From Pseudomonadota bacterium (GTDB taxonomy: Bacteria > Pseudomonadota > Alphaproteobacteria > Rhodobacterales > Rhodobacteraceae): a stretch of 5,726 nucleotides of DNA. The stretch spans positions 1 through 5,726 of the forward strand of contig JAQCLA010000164.1 of the NCBI GenBank assembly GCA_027592105.1, in the 5' to 3' direction. The notes under the pieces were generated by a model that was not told the DNA's origin, made no database searches, and saw nothing but the letters and a program-made list of their open reading frames with translations. The position numbers and the translations under genes were made by a program. This document shows positions 1-5,192 of the stretch, one piece after another (position 1 is the first letter of the stretch; each line of letters begins with the position of its first letter).

Positions 1-834
1 GTTGATCGCGACGATGACCTTGCTGTCTTTCATGCCGGCCAAATGCTGGATCGCACCGGAAATACCGACAGCGACGTAAAGATCGGGTGCCACGACCTTA
101 CCGGTCTGACCCACCTGCCAGTCATTGGGCGCATAACCCGAATCGACCGCTGCGCGCGATGCGCCGACCGCGGCACCCAGCTTGTCGGCCAGCCCCTCGA
201 TCAACGCGAATTGCTCTTGGCTGCCGACGCCGCGACCGCCCGAGACGACGATCCCCGCGCTGGTCAGTTCGGGGCGGTCGGAATTGGCCGTCTTATCCTC
301 GACCCATTCCGACAGCCCGCTTGCCGCCGCCGTGGCCAAGGCCTCGACCGGTGCGTTATTGCCCGTCGCTGCCGCCTCGAAACCGGCGGTGCGGATGGTC
401 ATGACCTTGACCTTGTCACCCGATTTCACCGTCTGGATGGCATTGCCCGCATAGATCGGGCGCTCGAATGTCTCTGCATCGATCACGGCAGTCACTTCCG
501 AGATGACCATCACATCAAGAAGGGCCGCCACGCGCGGCAGCACATTCTTTGCATCCGAGGTCGCCGGCGCCGCGATATGGCTATAGCCCCCGGAAAGCGA
601 GACCAAAAGATCGGCAACAGGCTCGGCCAGCATGTGGCAAAAGCCGTGATCGCCCGCAAAAATCACCTTGGACACACCGGCAAAACTGGCCGCTTGGGCC
701 GCTGCCGCGTCACCGCCTTGACCGGCGACCAGCACATGCACATCGCCCAAGCCCGACACCGCACTCAGCGCCTTGGAGACCTGATCGGCCGCCAATTGCC
801 CGTTCGTCACATCCGCAAGAAGAAGAACAGCCAT
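1..834 (-). CDS. etfA: Electron transfer flavoprotein alpha subunit (EtfA), 3' end cut off by window edge
   Basis: EtfA is the FAD-binding subunit of the soluble ETF heterodimer, which takes electrons from acyl-CoA and related dehydrogenases and passes them to ETF:ubiquinone oxidoreductase. The 278 visible codons start MAVLLLADVTNGQLA and end inside the family signature. That signature (L-Y-V-A-x-G-I-S-G-x-I-Q-H, then G, then V-A-I-N) fills residues 252-278 and fits the EtfA FAD-site pattern throughout. By spacing to human ETFA, Arg227, Thr244 (in GQTGK) and His264 correspond to the FAD-contacting Arg249, Thr266 and His286. SGGRGVGSQEQF at 198-209 is the conserved start of the FAD domain. About 30 C-terminal residues lie beyond base 1. 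The ATG shares its A with the etfB stop codon (TGATG), so the two genes are translationally coupled. The reading frame is open throughout with no sign of damage. The identification is secure. Confidence 0.97.
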   Translation of the reverse strand, partial: MAVLLLADVTNGQLAADQVSKALSAVSGLGDVHVLVAGQGGDAAAAQAASFAGVSKVIFAGDHGFCHMLAEPVADLLVSLSGGYSHIAAPATSDAKNVLPRVAALLDVMVISEVTAVIDAETFERPIYAGNAIQTVKSGDKVKVMTIRTAGFEAAATGNNAPVEALATAAASGLSEWVEDKTANSDRPELTSAGIVVSGGRGVGSQEQFALIEGLADKLGAAVGASRAAVDSGYAPNDWQVGQTGKVVAPDLYVAVGISGAIQHLAGMKDSKVIVAIN

Positions 835-1595
835 CAGATCACCCCCGCTTCGTCTTTGAGTTTCGCAATCAGCTCATCGACCGACCCAACCTTGACGCCC
901 GCCTTGCGGCTGCCCGGCTCGACGGTCTTGATCACCGTCAGGCGCGGCGTGACATCAACCCCGTAATCGGCGGCGGTCTTTTCATCGAGGGGCTTTTTCT
1001 TTGCCTTCATGATGTTGGGAAGGCTGGCGTAGCGCGGCTCGTTCAGGCGCAGATCGACGGTCACGATCGCGGGCATCTTGACCTTGATCGTCTGAAGGCC
1101 GCCATCAACCTCGCGGGTGACAATGGCATGATCGCCTTCAACGGCCAATTCGCTGGCAAATGTTGCCTGCGCCCAGCCCAAGAATGCGGCAAGCATTTGG
1201 CCCGTGGCGTTCATGTCGTTATCGATAGCCTGCTTGCCCGCCAGCACAAGGCCAACGCCCTCTTCCTTGGCGACGGCGGCCAAGATCTTGGCGACGGCCA
1301 GAGGCTCGATATCTTGCTGCACATCTTCGGTCGCGGTGACCAGAATGGCGCGGTCCGCCCCCATGGCGAGTGCGGTACGCAGCGTCTCTTGCGCCTGCTT
1401 TACACCGATCGAGACGACGATGACCTCTTCGGCCTTGCCGGCTTCTTTTAGGCGGATCGCCTCTTCGACCGCGATTTCGTCAAAGGGGTTCATCGACATC
1501 TTTACATTGGCGAGATCGACCCCCGAACCATCCGCCTTGACGCGGACCTTCACGTTGTAGTCGATCACGCGCTTGACGGGCACAAGTACCTTCAT
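834..1595 (-). CDS. etfB: Electron transfer flavoprotein beta subunit (EtfB)
   Basis: EtfB is the partner of EtfA; it binds structural AMP and makes the docking contact with client dehydrogenases. The 253-residue protein starts MKVLVPVKRVIDYNVKVRVK and has the usual family length. The EtfB signature is complete at residues 159-179 (V-T-R-E-V-D-G-G-L-Q ... P-A-I-V-T). The segment RYASLPNIMKAKKKP from residue 188 is the recognition loop of group I ETFs; Leu192 corresponds to the anchoring Leu195 of human ETFB, and the lysines after it match the region methylated in mitochondria. A 15-codon longer reading from 1640 exists (MKVFRRHSV...), but the inner ATG has a good AGAGGAG site and begins exactly where the family begins. 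The gene overlaps etfA by one base. There is no frameshift or missing motif. Confidence 0.97.
   Translation of the reverse strand: MKVLVPVKRVIDYNVKVRVKADGSGVDLANVKMSMNPFDEIAVEEAIRLKEAGKAEEVIVVSIGVKQAQETLRTALAMGADRAILVTATEDVQQDIEPLAVAKILAAVAKEEGVGLVLAGKQAIDNDMNATGQMLAAFLGWAQATFASELAVEGDHAIVTREVDGGLQTIKVKMPAIVTVDLRLNEPRYASLPNIMKAKKKPLDEKTAADYGVDVTPRLTVIKTVEPGSRKAGVKVGSVDELIAKLKDEAGVI
837..846 (-). promoter_or_regulatory. Extended ribosome binding site of etfA
   Basis: On the minus strand the bases GGGGGTGATC end two bases before the etfA ATG. They match the complement of the full 16S rRNA tail (GGAGGTGATC) at nine of ten positions, and the one difference can form a G-U pair. The core lies about seven bases from the start. 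The site sits in the last codons of etfB, which encode the Gly-Val-Ile end, so it supports the chosen start and equal production of the two subunits. Confidence 0.7.
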
Positions 1596-1602
1596 CGCGT
1601 TT

Positions 1603-1609
1603 CTCCTCT
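1603..1609 (-). promoter_or_regulatory. Ribosome binding site deciding the etfB start
   Basis: AGAGGAG lies on the minus strand with seven bases between it and the ATG at 1595. It selects this ATG over the upstream in-frame ATG at 1640, which would add 15 residues foreign to the EtfB family. Confidence 0.8.
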
Positions 1610-1612
1610 TGG

Positions 1613-1628
1613 CGACGCTGTGGCGTCG
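1613..1628 (-). other. Hairpin in the etfB leader, directly upstream of the ribosome binding site
   Basis: CGACGC and GCGTCG form a perfect six-pair stem around a CACA loop. It ends three bases before the AGAGGAG site of etfB. It has no U-run and is too close to the gene to be a terminator. It could tune translation initiation or protect the 5' end of the mRNA; this is inference only. Confidence 0.4.
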
Positions 1629-1680
1629 GAAAACCTTCAAGCGGCAGTGTTAGTGCTTTCGGGGTGTCGAAAACAGGTCA

Positions 1681-1714
1681 AAATCGACGCGGTAGGGTTC
1701 ATCGACGCCGCGTC
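1681..1714 (-). terminator. Possible terminator of the dnaX-ybaB-recR operon
   Basis: About 30 bases after the recR stop, the minus strand carries GACGCGG (1714-1708) and CCGCGTC (1692-1686), a perfect seven-pair GC-rich stem with a 15-base loop, followed by GATTTTG. The stem is good, but the loop is long and the T-run is only four bases, so termination may be partial. A second hairpin (1724-1742, GGCGC paired with GCGCC plus flanking pairs) starts right at the recR stop but has no T-run. If neither terminates, recR transcripts could read into etfB. Confidence 0.35.
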
Positions 1715-1742
1715 ACGGCGCGCTTGGCGCAATCAGCGCCGA

Positions 1743-2342
1743 TCACAGCGCCTTGCGCGCCCGAAGTGCCGCCGAAATCGTGCCGTCATCGAGATAGTCA
1801 AGCTCACCCCCGATCGGCACACCTTGCGCAAGCGAGGTCACGGCAACCCCCTGCCCCGCGAGCGCATCGGCGATGTAATGGGCCGTGGTTTGCCCATCGA
1901 CCGTGGCGTTGAGCGCCAAGATCACCTCGCCCACCCTCTCGCCCGTCACCCGGTCGATCAGGCGCGGGATGCGCAGATCCTCGGGGCCGACATCATCGAG
2001 CGCCGAAAGCGTACCGCCCAGCACATGGTAGCGCCCGGCAAAAACCTTGCCGCGCTCCATCGCCCAAAGATCGGCCACATCTTCGACGACGCAGATCTGG
2101 CCATTGGCGCGCGTGTCATCGGTGCAGATGGGGCAAAGATTGCCTGTGCCGATATTGCCGCAATTGAGGCATTCGCGGGCTGTTTCGGCCACCCGGCTCA
2201 TCGTCTCGGCCAAGGGGCGCATCAAGGCACCGCGCTTTTTGATCAAATGCAAAACTGCACGCCGCGCCGAACGGGGGCCAAGCCCCGGCAAGCGCGCCAT
2301 GATCTCGATCAGCGCTTCGATATCCTTGGGCGCGTCGCTCAC
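1743..2342 (-). CDS. recR: Recombination mediator protein RecR
   Basis: RecR works with RecO (and RecF) to load RecA onto SSB-coated single-stranded gaps; it is a cytoplasmic ring-forming DNA clamp. The protein has 199 residues, the standard length. In order: helix-hairpin-helix around residues 16-35 (ARLPGLGPRSARRA), a four-cysteine zinc finger with Cys58, Cys61, Cys70 and Cys73, a Toprim domain starting at ICVVEDVADLWAMER (83-97), and the conserved C-terminal segment GGELDYLDDGT (178-188). The start codon is GTG at 2342, three bases after the ybaB stop. There is no clear Shine-Dalgarno site, so translation probably depends on coupling to ybaB. The next in-frame ATG (codon 15) would remove part of the N-terminal helix before the HhH motif. 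It is the last gene of the dnaX-ybaB-recR operon. Confidence 0.97.
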   Translation of the reverse strand: MSDAPKDIEALIEIMARLPGLGPRSARRAVLHLIKKRGALMRPLAETMSRVAETARECLNCGNIGTGNLCPICTDDTRANGQICVVEDVADLWAMERGKVFAGRYHVLGGTLSALDDVGPEDLRIPRLIDRVTGERVGEVILALNATVDGQTTAHYIADALAGQGVAVTSLAQGVPIGGELDYLDDGTISAALRARKAL

Positions 2343-2345
2343 GGA

Positions 2346-2699
2346 TCAGAACGGCAATTTCATACCAGGCGGAAGGCCCATCCCCTCGGTCAGCTTGCCG
2401 AGTTCCTCTTGGCTTTTTTCCTGTGCCTTGGATTGGGCATCCTTGATCGCGGCAAGGATCAGATCCTCGACCACTTCCTTGTCGTCTTTGTTGAAGATCG
2501 AAGGATCGATATCAAGACCGACCAATTCGCCCTTGGCGGTGGCCGTTGCCTTGACCAGACCCGCGCCGGATTGGCCCTCCACCGTCATGGAGGCCAGCGA
2601 ATCTTGCATCTCGGCCATCTTGGTCTGCATCTCTTGCGCCTGTTTCATCAGCTTGGCCATGTCGCCAAGCCCACCAAGCCCGCCCAAACCCTTCAGCAT
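2346..2699 (-). CDS. ybaB: YbaB/EbfC-family nucleoid-associated DNA-binding protein
   Basis: This is a 117-residue member of the YbaB/EbfC family: small dimeric cytoplasmic proteins that bind DNA and associate with the nucleoid. The exact role in most bacteria is not settled. Residues 1-12 are a glycine-leucine tract (MLKGLGGLGGLG). Residues 13-38 form a Met- and Gln-rich amphipathic helix (MAKLMKQAQEMQTKMAEMQ). Then come the central strands with GLVKATATAKGELVGLDIDPS (about 47-67), a helix containing VVEDLILAAIKDAQSKAQEK, and a Pro/Gly/Met tail. This is the normal domain order, slightly longer than E. coli YbaB because of the two ends. The ATG has GGAG nine bases upstream (2709-2712). The gene lies between dnaX and recR, its conserved position in many bacteria. 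Base 2345-2343 separates it from recR, so the two are likely coupled. Confidence 0.95.
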   Translation of the reverse strand: MLKGLGGLGGLGDMAKLMKQAQEMQTKMAEMQDSLASMTVEGQSGAGLVKATATAKGELVGLDIDPSIFNKDDKEVVEDLILAAIKDAQSKAQEKSQEELGKLTEGMGLPPGMKLPF

Positions 2700-2765
2700 C
2701 GATCACATCTCCATCTGTCAGTATCACAACACAGTTACGCAGGCGGCATCACCGCCACAAGCGCG

Positions 2766-4541
2766 CTATTCATCCTCGAACGGATCCCAATCTTCTGGCA
2801 GATCATCGGGATCGGGCAGTTCCGGCAGCGCCTCGGCCTGTGCGGCGGCCAAAAGCTCGGCGCGGGTGCGAATGGCGGCGATACGCGCCTTTGGAAAGGC
2901 CGTTTTGACCGCTTGCAAAAGCGGGTGACGCTCGAGCTCGGCGGCGATAGCGCGGCTGGCGGCTTGGTCTTGTTCGGCGATTGTCGGCGCGCCGCCTTCA
3001 TTGGCAAGCGAGATGATCCAATTGGCCCCCGTGGCCAGTTGCAAGGCCCGTTTGAGGCGCTGCACCAAATCAGCGGGCGCATCATCGGTTAGCTGAAACT
3101 CCATCCGCCCCGGCGCATAGCTGATCAGGCGCAGGCAATTCTTGACCTCGATCAGCAGCTTGATATCGCGGGTCTCTTCGATCAGCGCCACGACGCTGGC
3201 AAAGCTGGGGTAAAGCGACAAATCGGGGCCGGGCGCTTGTTGCAAGGCCGCTTGCACCGCACCGCCGCCACTACCACCACCACCGATGCGCGGCGGCTGA
3301 AGCTGGGCACGCGGCCCGGCACTAGGGGCCATTGCCCCCGATGAGCGCACACCACCCCCATCCGCTGGGGGCGGGGTCGATTGCAGCTTTTTGACCAAAT
3401 CGCCGGGCGTGGGCAGATCGGCCACATGGGTCAGCCGGATCACCGCCATTTCGGCCGCCATCATGGCGTTGGGGGCAAGGGCGACCTCTTCCAGCGCCTT
3501 GAGCAGCATCTGCCACATCCGCGTCAAAACCCGCATCGGCAGGCGATCGGCCAAGGCGCGGCCACGGATGCGTTCCTCGGGGGCGATGGTGGGGTCTTCG
3601 GCGGCCTCAGAGGTGATCTTCACCACCGATAGCCAATGGGTGATCTCGGCCAGATCGCGCAACACGGCGACGGGGTCGGCCCCATCGGCATATTGCCCGC
3701 CCAGCTCACTGAGCGCGCCGGCCGCATCGCCGCGCATGATCGCCTCGAACAAATCCAACACCCGGCCACGATCCGCCAAACCCAGCATCGCGCGCACCTG
3801 CGTTGCTGTCGTCTCACCCGCGCCATGGGCGATGGCCTGATCTAAAAGGCTCATCGCGTCGCGCACCGACCCTTCGGCGGCGCGCGTGATCAGCGCGAGC
3901 GCATCATCGGCGATCTGCGCGCCCTCTTTGGCGGCGACCTGTTGCAGATGGGCGATCATTACCTCGGGCTCGATCCGGCGCAGATCGAAACGCTGGCAGC
4001 GCGACAAGACCGTGACCGGCACTTTGCGGATCTCGGTCGTGGCGAACAGAAATTTCACATGCGGCGGTGGTTCCTCAAGCGTCTTGAGCAGCGCATTGAA
4101 CGCGCTGGTCGAGAGCATGTGCACCTCGTCGATGATGAAGATCTTGTAGCGCGCCTGCGCCGCGCGGTAGCTGACCGTTTCGATGATCGCATCGCGGATG
4201 TTTTGGACGCCGGTATTGCTGGCCGCGTCCATCTCCATCACATCGACATGGCGGCCTTCGGTGATCGCGACACAATTCTGGCAGATACCACAAGGATCGG
4301 TCGTCGGCCCGCCCTGCCCGTCAGGTCCGATACAGTTCAACCCCTTGGCGATGATCCGCGCGGTCGTCGTCTTGCCGGTCCCGCGAATACCCGTCAGCAT
4401 GAAAGCCTGTGCGATACGGTCGGCGGCAAAGGCGTTTTTCAGGGTGCGCACCATCGCATCCTGCCCGATCAGATCGGCGAATGTCGCTGGGCGATACTTG
4501 CGCGCCAGAACCTGATAGCCGGTGTCGGATGTGTCGGTCAT
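2766..4541 (-). CDS. dnaX: DNA polymerase III tau (and possibly gamma) subunit, DnaX
   Basis: DnaX is the ATPase of the clamp loader, which opens the beta clamp and, as full-length tau, links polymerase cores and helicase. The protein has 591 residues. Visible motifs: Walker A GIRGTGKT at 51-58; zinc module with Cys70, Cys84, Cys87 and Cys90; Walker B IFIIDEVHML with Asp138 and Glu139; the SRC motif at 180-182 carrying the arginine finger; sensor 2 in GSVRDAMSLLDQ (225-236). Domain III runs to about 373. A Pro/Gly-rich linker (about 388-435, including GGGGSGGG) leads to the tau-specific domains, and the protein ends in an acidic tail (DDLPEDWDPFEDE). GAGG lies four bases before the ATG (4546-4549). 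It is the first gene of the operon; the 66-base gap to ybaB holds only a weak five-pair hairpin (2742-2756). A slippery run followed by a stem-loop at codons 384-385 may yield a short gamma-like form (listed separately). Confidence 0.97.
   Translation of the reverse strand: MTDTSDTGYQVLARKYRPATFADLIGQDAMVRTLKNAFAADRIAQAFMLTGIRGTGKTTTARIIAKGLNCIGPDGQGGPTTDPCGICQNCVAITEGRHVDVMEMDAASNTGVQNIRDAIIETVSYRAAQARYKIFIIDEVHMLSTSAFNALLKTLEEPPPHVKFLFATTEIRKVPVTVLSRCQRFDLRRIEPEVMIAHLQQVAAKEGAQIADDALALITRAAEGSVRDAMSLLDQAIAHGAGETTATQVRAMLGLADRGRVLDLFEAIMRGDAAGALSELGGQYADGADPVAVLRDLAEITHWLSVVKITSEAAEDPTIAPEERIRGRALADRLPMRVLTRMWQMLLKALEEVALAPNAMMAAEMAVIRLTHVADLPTPGDLVKKLQSTPPPADGGGVRSSGAMAPSAGPRAQLQPPRIGGGGSGGGAVQAALQQAPGPDLSLYPSFASVVALIEETRDIKLLIEVKNCLRLISYAPGRMEFQLTDDAPADLVQRLKRALQLATGANWIISLANEGGAPTIAEQDQAASRAIAAELERHPLLQAVKTAFPKARIAAIRTRAELLAAAQAEALPELPDPDDLPEDWDPFEDE
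3349..3393 (-). promoter_or_regulatory. Candidate programmed -1 frameshift site in dnaX
   Basis: Codons 383-385 read GTC AAA AAG, giving the minus-strand heptamer CAAAAAG at 3393-3387. Nine bases further on, ACCCCGCCCCCA (3377-3366) pairs with TGGGGGTGGTGT (3360-3349) around a GCGGA loop: eleven pairs, one of them G-U, with one C-U mismatch. A slip to the -1 frame would add 21 codons (beginning AAIDPAPSGWGW) and stop at TAG 3324-3322, a 406-residue product ending just after clamp-loader domain III. E. coli makes gamma by the same logic at A AAA AAG. Against it: the first base here is C, which weakens re-pairing in the P site; no upstream Shine-Dalgarno stimulator is visible; and GC-rich linker coding could make such a stem by chance. 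Confidence 0.4.
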
Positions 4542-4617
4542 TTTCCCTCGGACAGGTTGCTGGAATGAAACCTAGTGAAGCCGGGCGACAAGGTCCATGG
4601 TGAAGCGGCGCATCATT

Positions 4618-4627
4618 GTGCTAGCAC
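4618..4627. promoter_or_regulatory. Perfect 10-bp palindrome in the divergent dnaX / membrane-protein spacer
   Basis: GTGCTAGCAC reads the same on both strands and sits in the 111-base spacer between the starts of dnaX (minus) and the small membrane protein gene (plus), 25 bases before the latter. Both promoters must lie in or near this spacer, so an operator is possible. I do not recognise the motif as the site of a named regulator. I could not find a convincing -35/-10 pair on either strand. Confidence 0.25.
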
Positions 4628-4652
4628 CACATAACCCGAACCGAGGATCATG

Positions 4653-4982
4653 ATGAGCGAGCACAAAGCACCCCCTTTTCTCTTGCGCCTGATGTCGCTG
4701 TTTTTCTGGGCAATGGCGCTTGCGGCCTTGGCCTTTTGGATGGGCGGCGCGGTCTGGCGCGGCGGGCTGTCGGGGCTGATCTCCGCGATTGGGCCGGGCA
4801 GCGTTGCGATTTTCGCGACCTTCCACATCCCTGCGGCGGTGGTGGGTATCTTGCTGTGGCAATGGCAGCGGCACGCCATGCCAAAGCTGCAGCGCGTCTT
4901 GCTCGAAGGGGCGACGCTTTATTTTATGGGCTCGGTGCTTTTGGGTATTTTTCTCAACTACCTGCTTGTCTCAACCTTGTGA
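4653..4982 (+). CDS. Small three-helix inner-membrane protein of unknown function
   Basis: I do not recognise this gene as a named family. It encodes 109 residues from the second of two adjacent ATGs. GAGG at 4643-4646 lies six bases from this ATG but only three from the one at 4650, so the later start is preferred; the alternative adds one Met. Hydrophobic segments fall at about 13-35, 44-70 and 88-108. The charges (Lys5 and Arg12 before helix 1; Arg73, Lys78 and Arg81 between helices 2 and 3) predict N-in, C-out. Helix 2 carries His58 and Pro60 in FATFHIPAAVVG, and helix 3 is followed by no tail. There is no cleavable signal peptide, cysteine or known catalytic motif. It is the only plus-strand gene here, divergent from dnaX and convergent with ffs, so probably transcribed alone. 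Clear ribosome binding site, good start and membrane-like composition make it a real gene. Confidence 0.85.
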   Translation: MSEHKAPPFLLRLMSLFFWAMALAALAFWMGGAVWRGGLSGLISAIGPGSVAIFATFHIPAAVVGILLWQWQRHAMPKLQRVLLEGATLYFMGSVLLGIFLNYLLVSTL

Positions 4983-5022
4983 GCCGCGCGTCGGTTGATG
5001 CGACCCTGACGGGGCTGCGCGC

Positions 5023-5041
5023 ATCGCGCCTTTCGCGCGAT
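5023..5041. terminator. Possible shared terminator hairpin between the membrane-protein gene and ffs
   Basis: ATCGCGC and GCGCGAT form a perfect seven-pair stem around CTTTC (GAAAG on the minus strand). It lies 40 bases after the plus-strand stop and about 17 bases after the 3' end of the minus-strand SRP RNA, where terminators of both convergent units would be expected. Neither strand has a T-run after it, so it is not a standard intrinsic terminator; it could be an RNA-end protecting hairpin. Nothing else was recognised in 4983-5057. Confidence 0.3.
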
Positions 5042-5057
5042 AGGCTTGAGTGAGAGG

Positions 5058-5154
5058 CTGGACATCGACCCAAGCGGGGCTCGTTGTGGCTGCTTCCTTC
5101 CGGACCTGACCAGGTTGGCGAGGCGCCTGCCCGCGCCAACCTCTCGATGTCTCA
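5058..5154 (-). ncRNA. ffs: Signal recognition particle RNA, small bacterial (4.5S) type
   Basis: The SRP RNA binds Ffh and, with FtsY, targets nascent inner-membrane proteins to the translocon. The diagnostic core is on the minus strand: GGTCAGGTCCGGAAGGAAGC, followed by AGCC. It matches the E. coli 4.5S core, with the GGAA tetraloop at 5101-5098 and the conserved internal loops that bind the Ffh M domain. The terminal stem is visible as GACATCGA (5151-5144) with TCGATGTC (5068-5061), and GCGGG/CCCGC and CTCG/CGAG pairs fit the long rod. The stem spans 91 bases; the stated ends add three bases on each side and are approximate. No Alu domain is present, as expected for the short type. A competing 9-bp hairpin exists in the 5' half (see findings). 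Short reading frames across this stretch are not genes. Confidence 0.95.
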
Positions 5155-5181
5155 CATAGGCAAAAGCCCTGCGGCATGCAA
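5153..5181 (-). promoter_or_regulatory. Weak candidate promoter of ffs
   Basis: On the minus strand TTGCAT (5181-5176) and TATGTG (5158-5153) are separated by exactly 17 bases just upstream of the SRP RNA. The hexamers resemble a sigma-70 promoter, but the predicted start would fall near 5146, inside the terminal stem of the RNA, so either the true -10 is a few bases upstream or this match is accidental. Its -35 lies in the loop of the permease terminator hairpin. Confidence 0.25.
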
Positions 5182-5192
5182 GGCCAAGGGCT
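5162..5192 (-). terminator. Intrinsic terminator of the ABC permease gene
   Basis: AGCCCT (5192-5187, its A being the last base of the permease TGA) pairs with AGGGCT (5170-5165), with an inner GGC/GCC pairing, and is followed by TTT so that a four-base T-run ends the element. The position, immediately after the stop codon and before an independent RNA gene, is right for a terminator. The T-run is short, so read-through into ffs cannot be excluded. Confidence 0.55.

Noticed and set aside
43..1451. Long plus-strand frames (307 and 300 codons) antisense to etfA and etfB
   Set aside because: They are shadows of the ETF genes: Arg/His/Pro-rich, without recognisable domains, and the minus strand carries full ETF signatures.
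1596..1640. Longer etfB start at 1640 (adds MKVFRRHSVAKRRNA)
   Set aside because: The added residues are basic and outside the family; the ATG at 1595 has a strong AGAGGAG site and matches the usual EtfB N-terminus.
1653..1681. Possible etfB promoter with -35 TTGACC at 1676-1681 (minus strand)
   Set aside because: The -35 is attractive, but the hexamer 17 bases downstream is AAGCAC, a poor -10, and no better box sits at allowed spacing.
2742..2756. GGCGG/CCGCC hairpin in the dnaX-ybaB gap as a terminator or attenuator
   Set aside because: Only five pairs and no T-run; dnaX and ybaB are expected to be co-transcribed.
1620..3092. Plus-strand reading frame of 490 codons antisense to recR, ybaB and the end of dnaX
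   Set aside because: It lies opposite three confidently identified genes, begins with GTG without a ribosome binding site, and its His/Arg/Gln-rich translation resembles no protein family. GC-rich coding DNA often leaves such antisense frames open.
3322..3342. Second hairpin near the -1 stop codon in dnaX (GGGGC/GCCCC)
   Set aside because: Short, and easily produced by the Gly/Pro/Ala-rich linker codons; it adds nothing to the frameshift case.
3942..4568. Plus-strand frame of 208 codons antisense to the DnaX ATPase domain
   Set aside because: It mirrors the Walker and zinc-motif region of dnaX and has no independent support.
4572..4884. Minus-strand frames of 78-100 codons opposite the small membrane protein
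   Set aside because: The plus-strand frame has the ribosome binding site and a coherent three-helix protein; the opposite frames are Arg/Pro-rich shadows.
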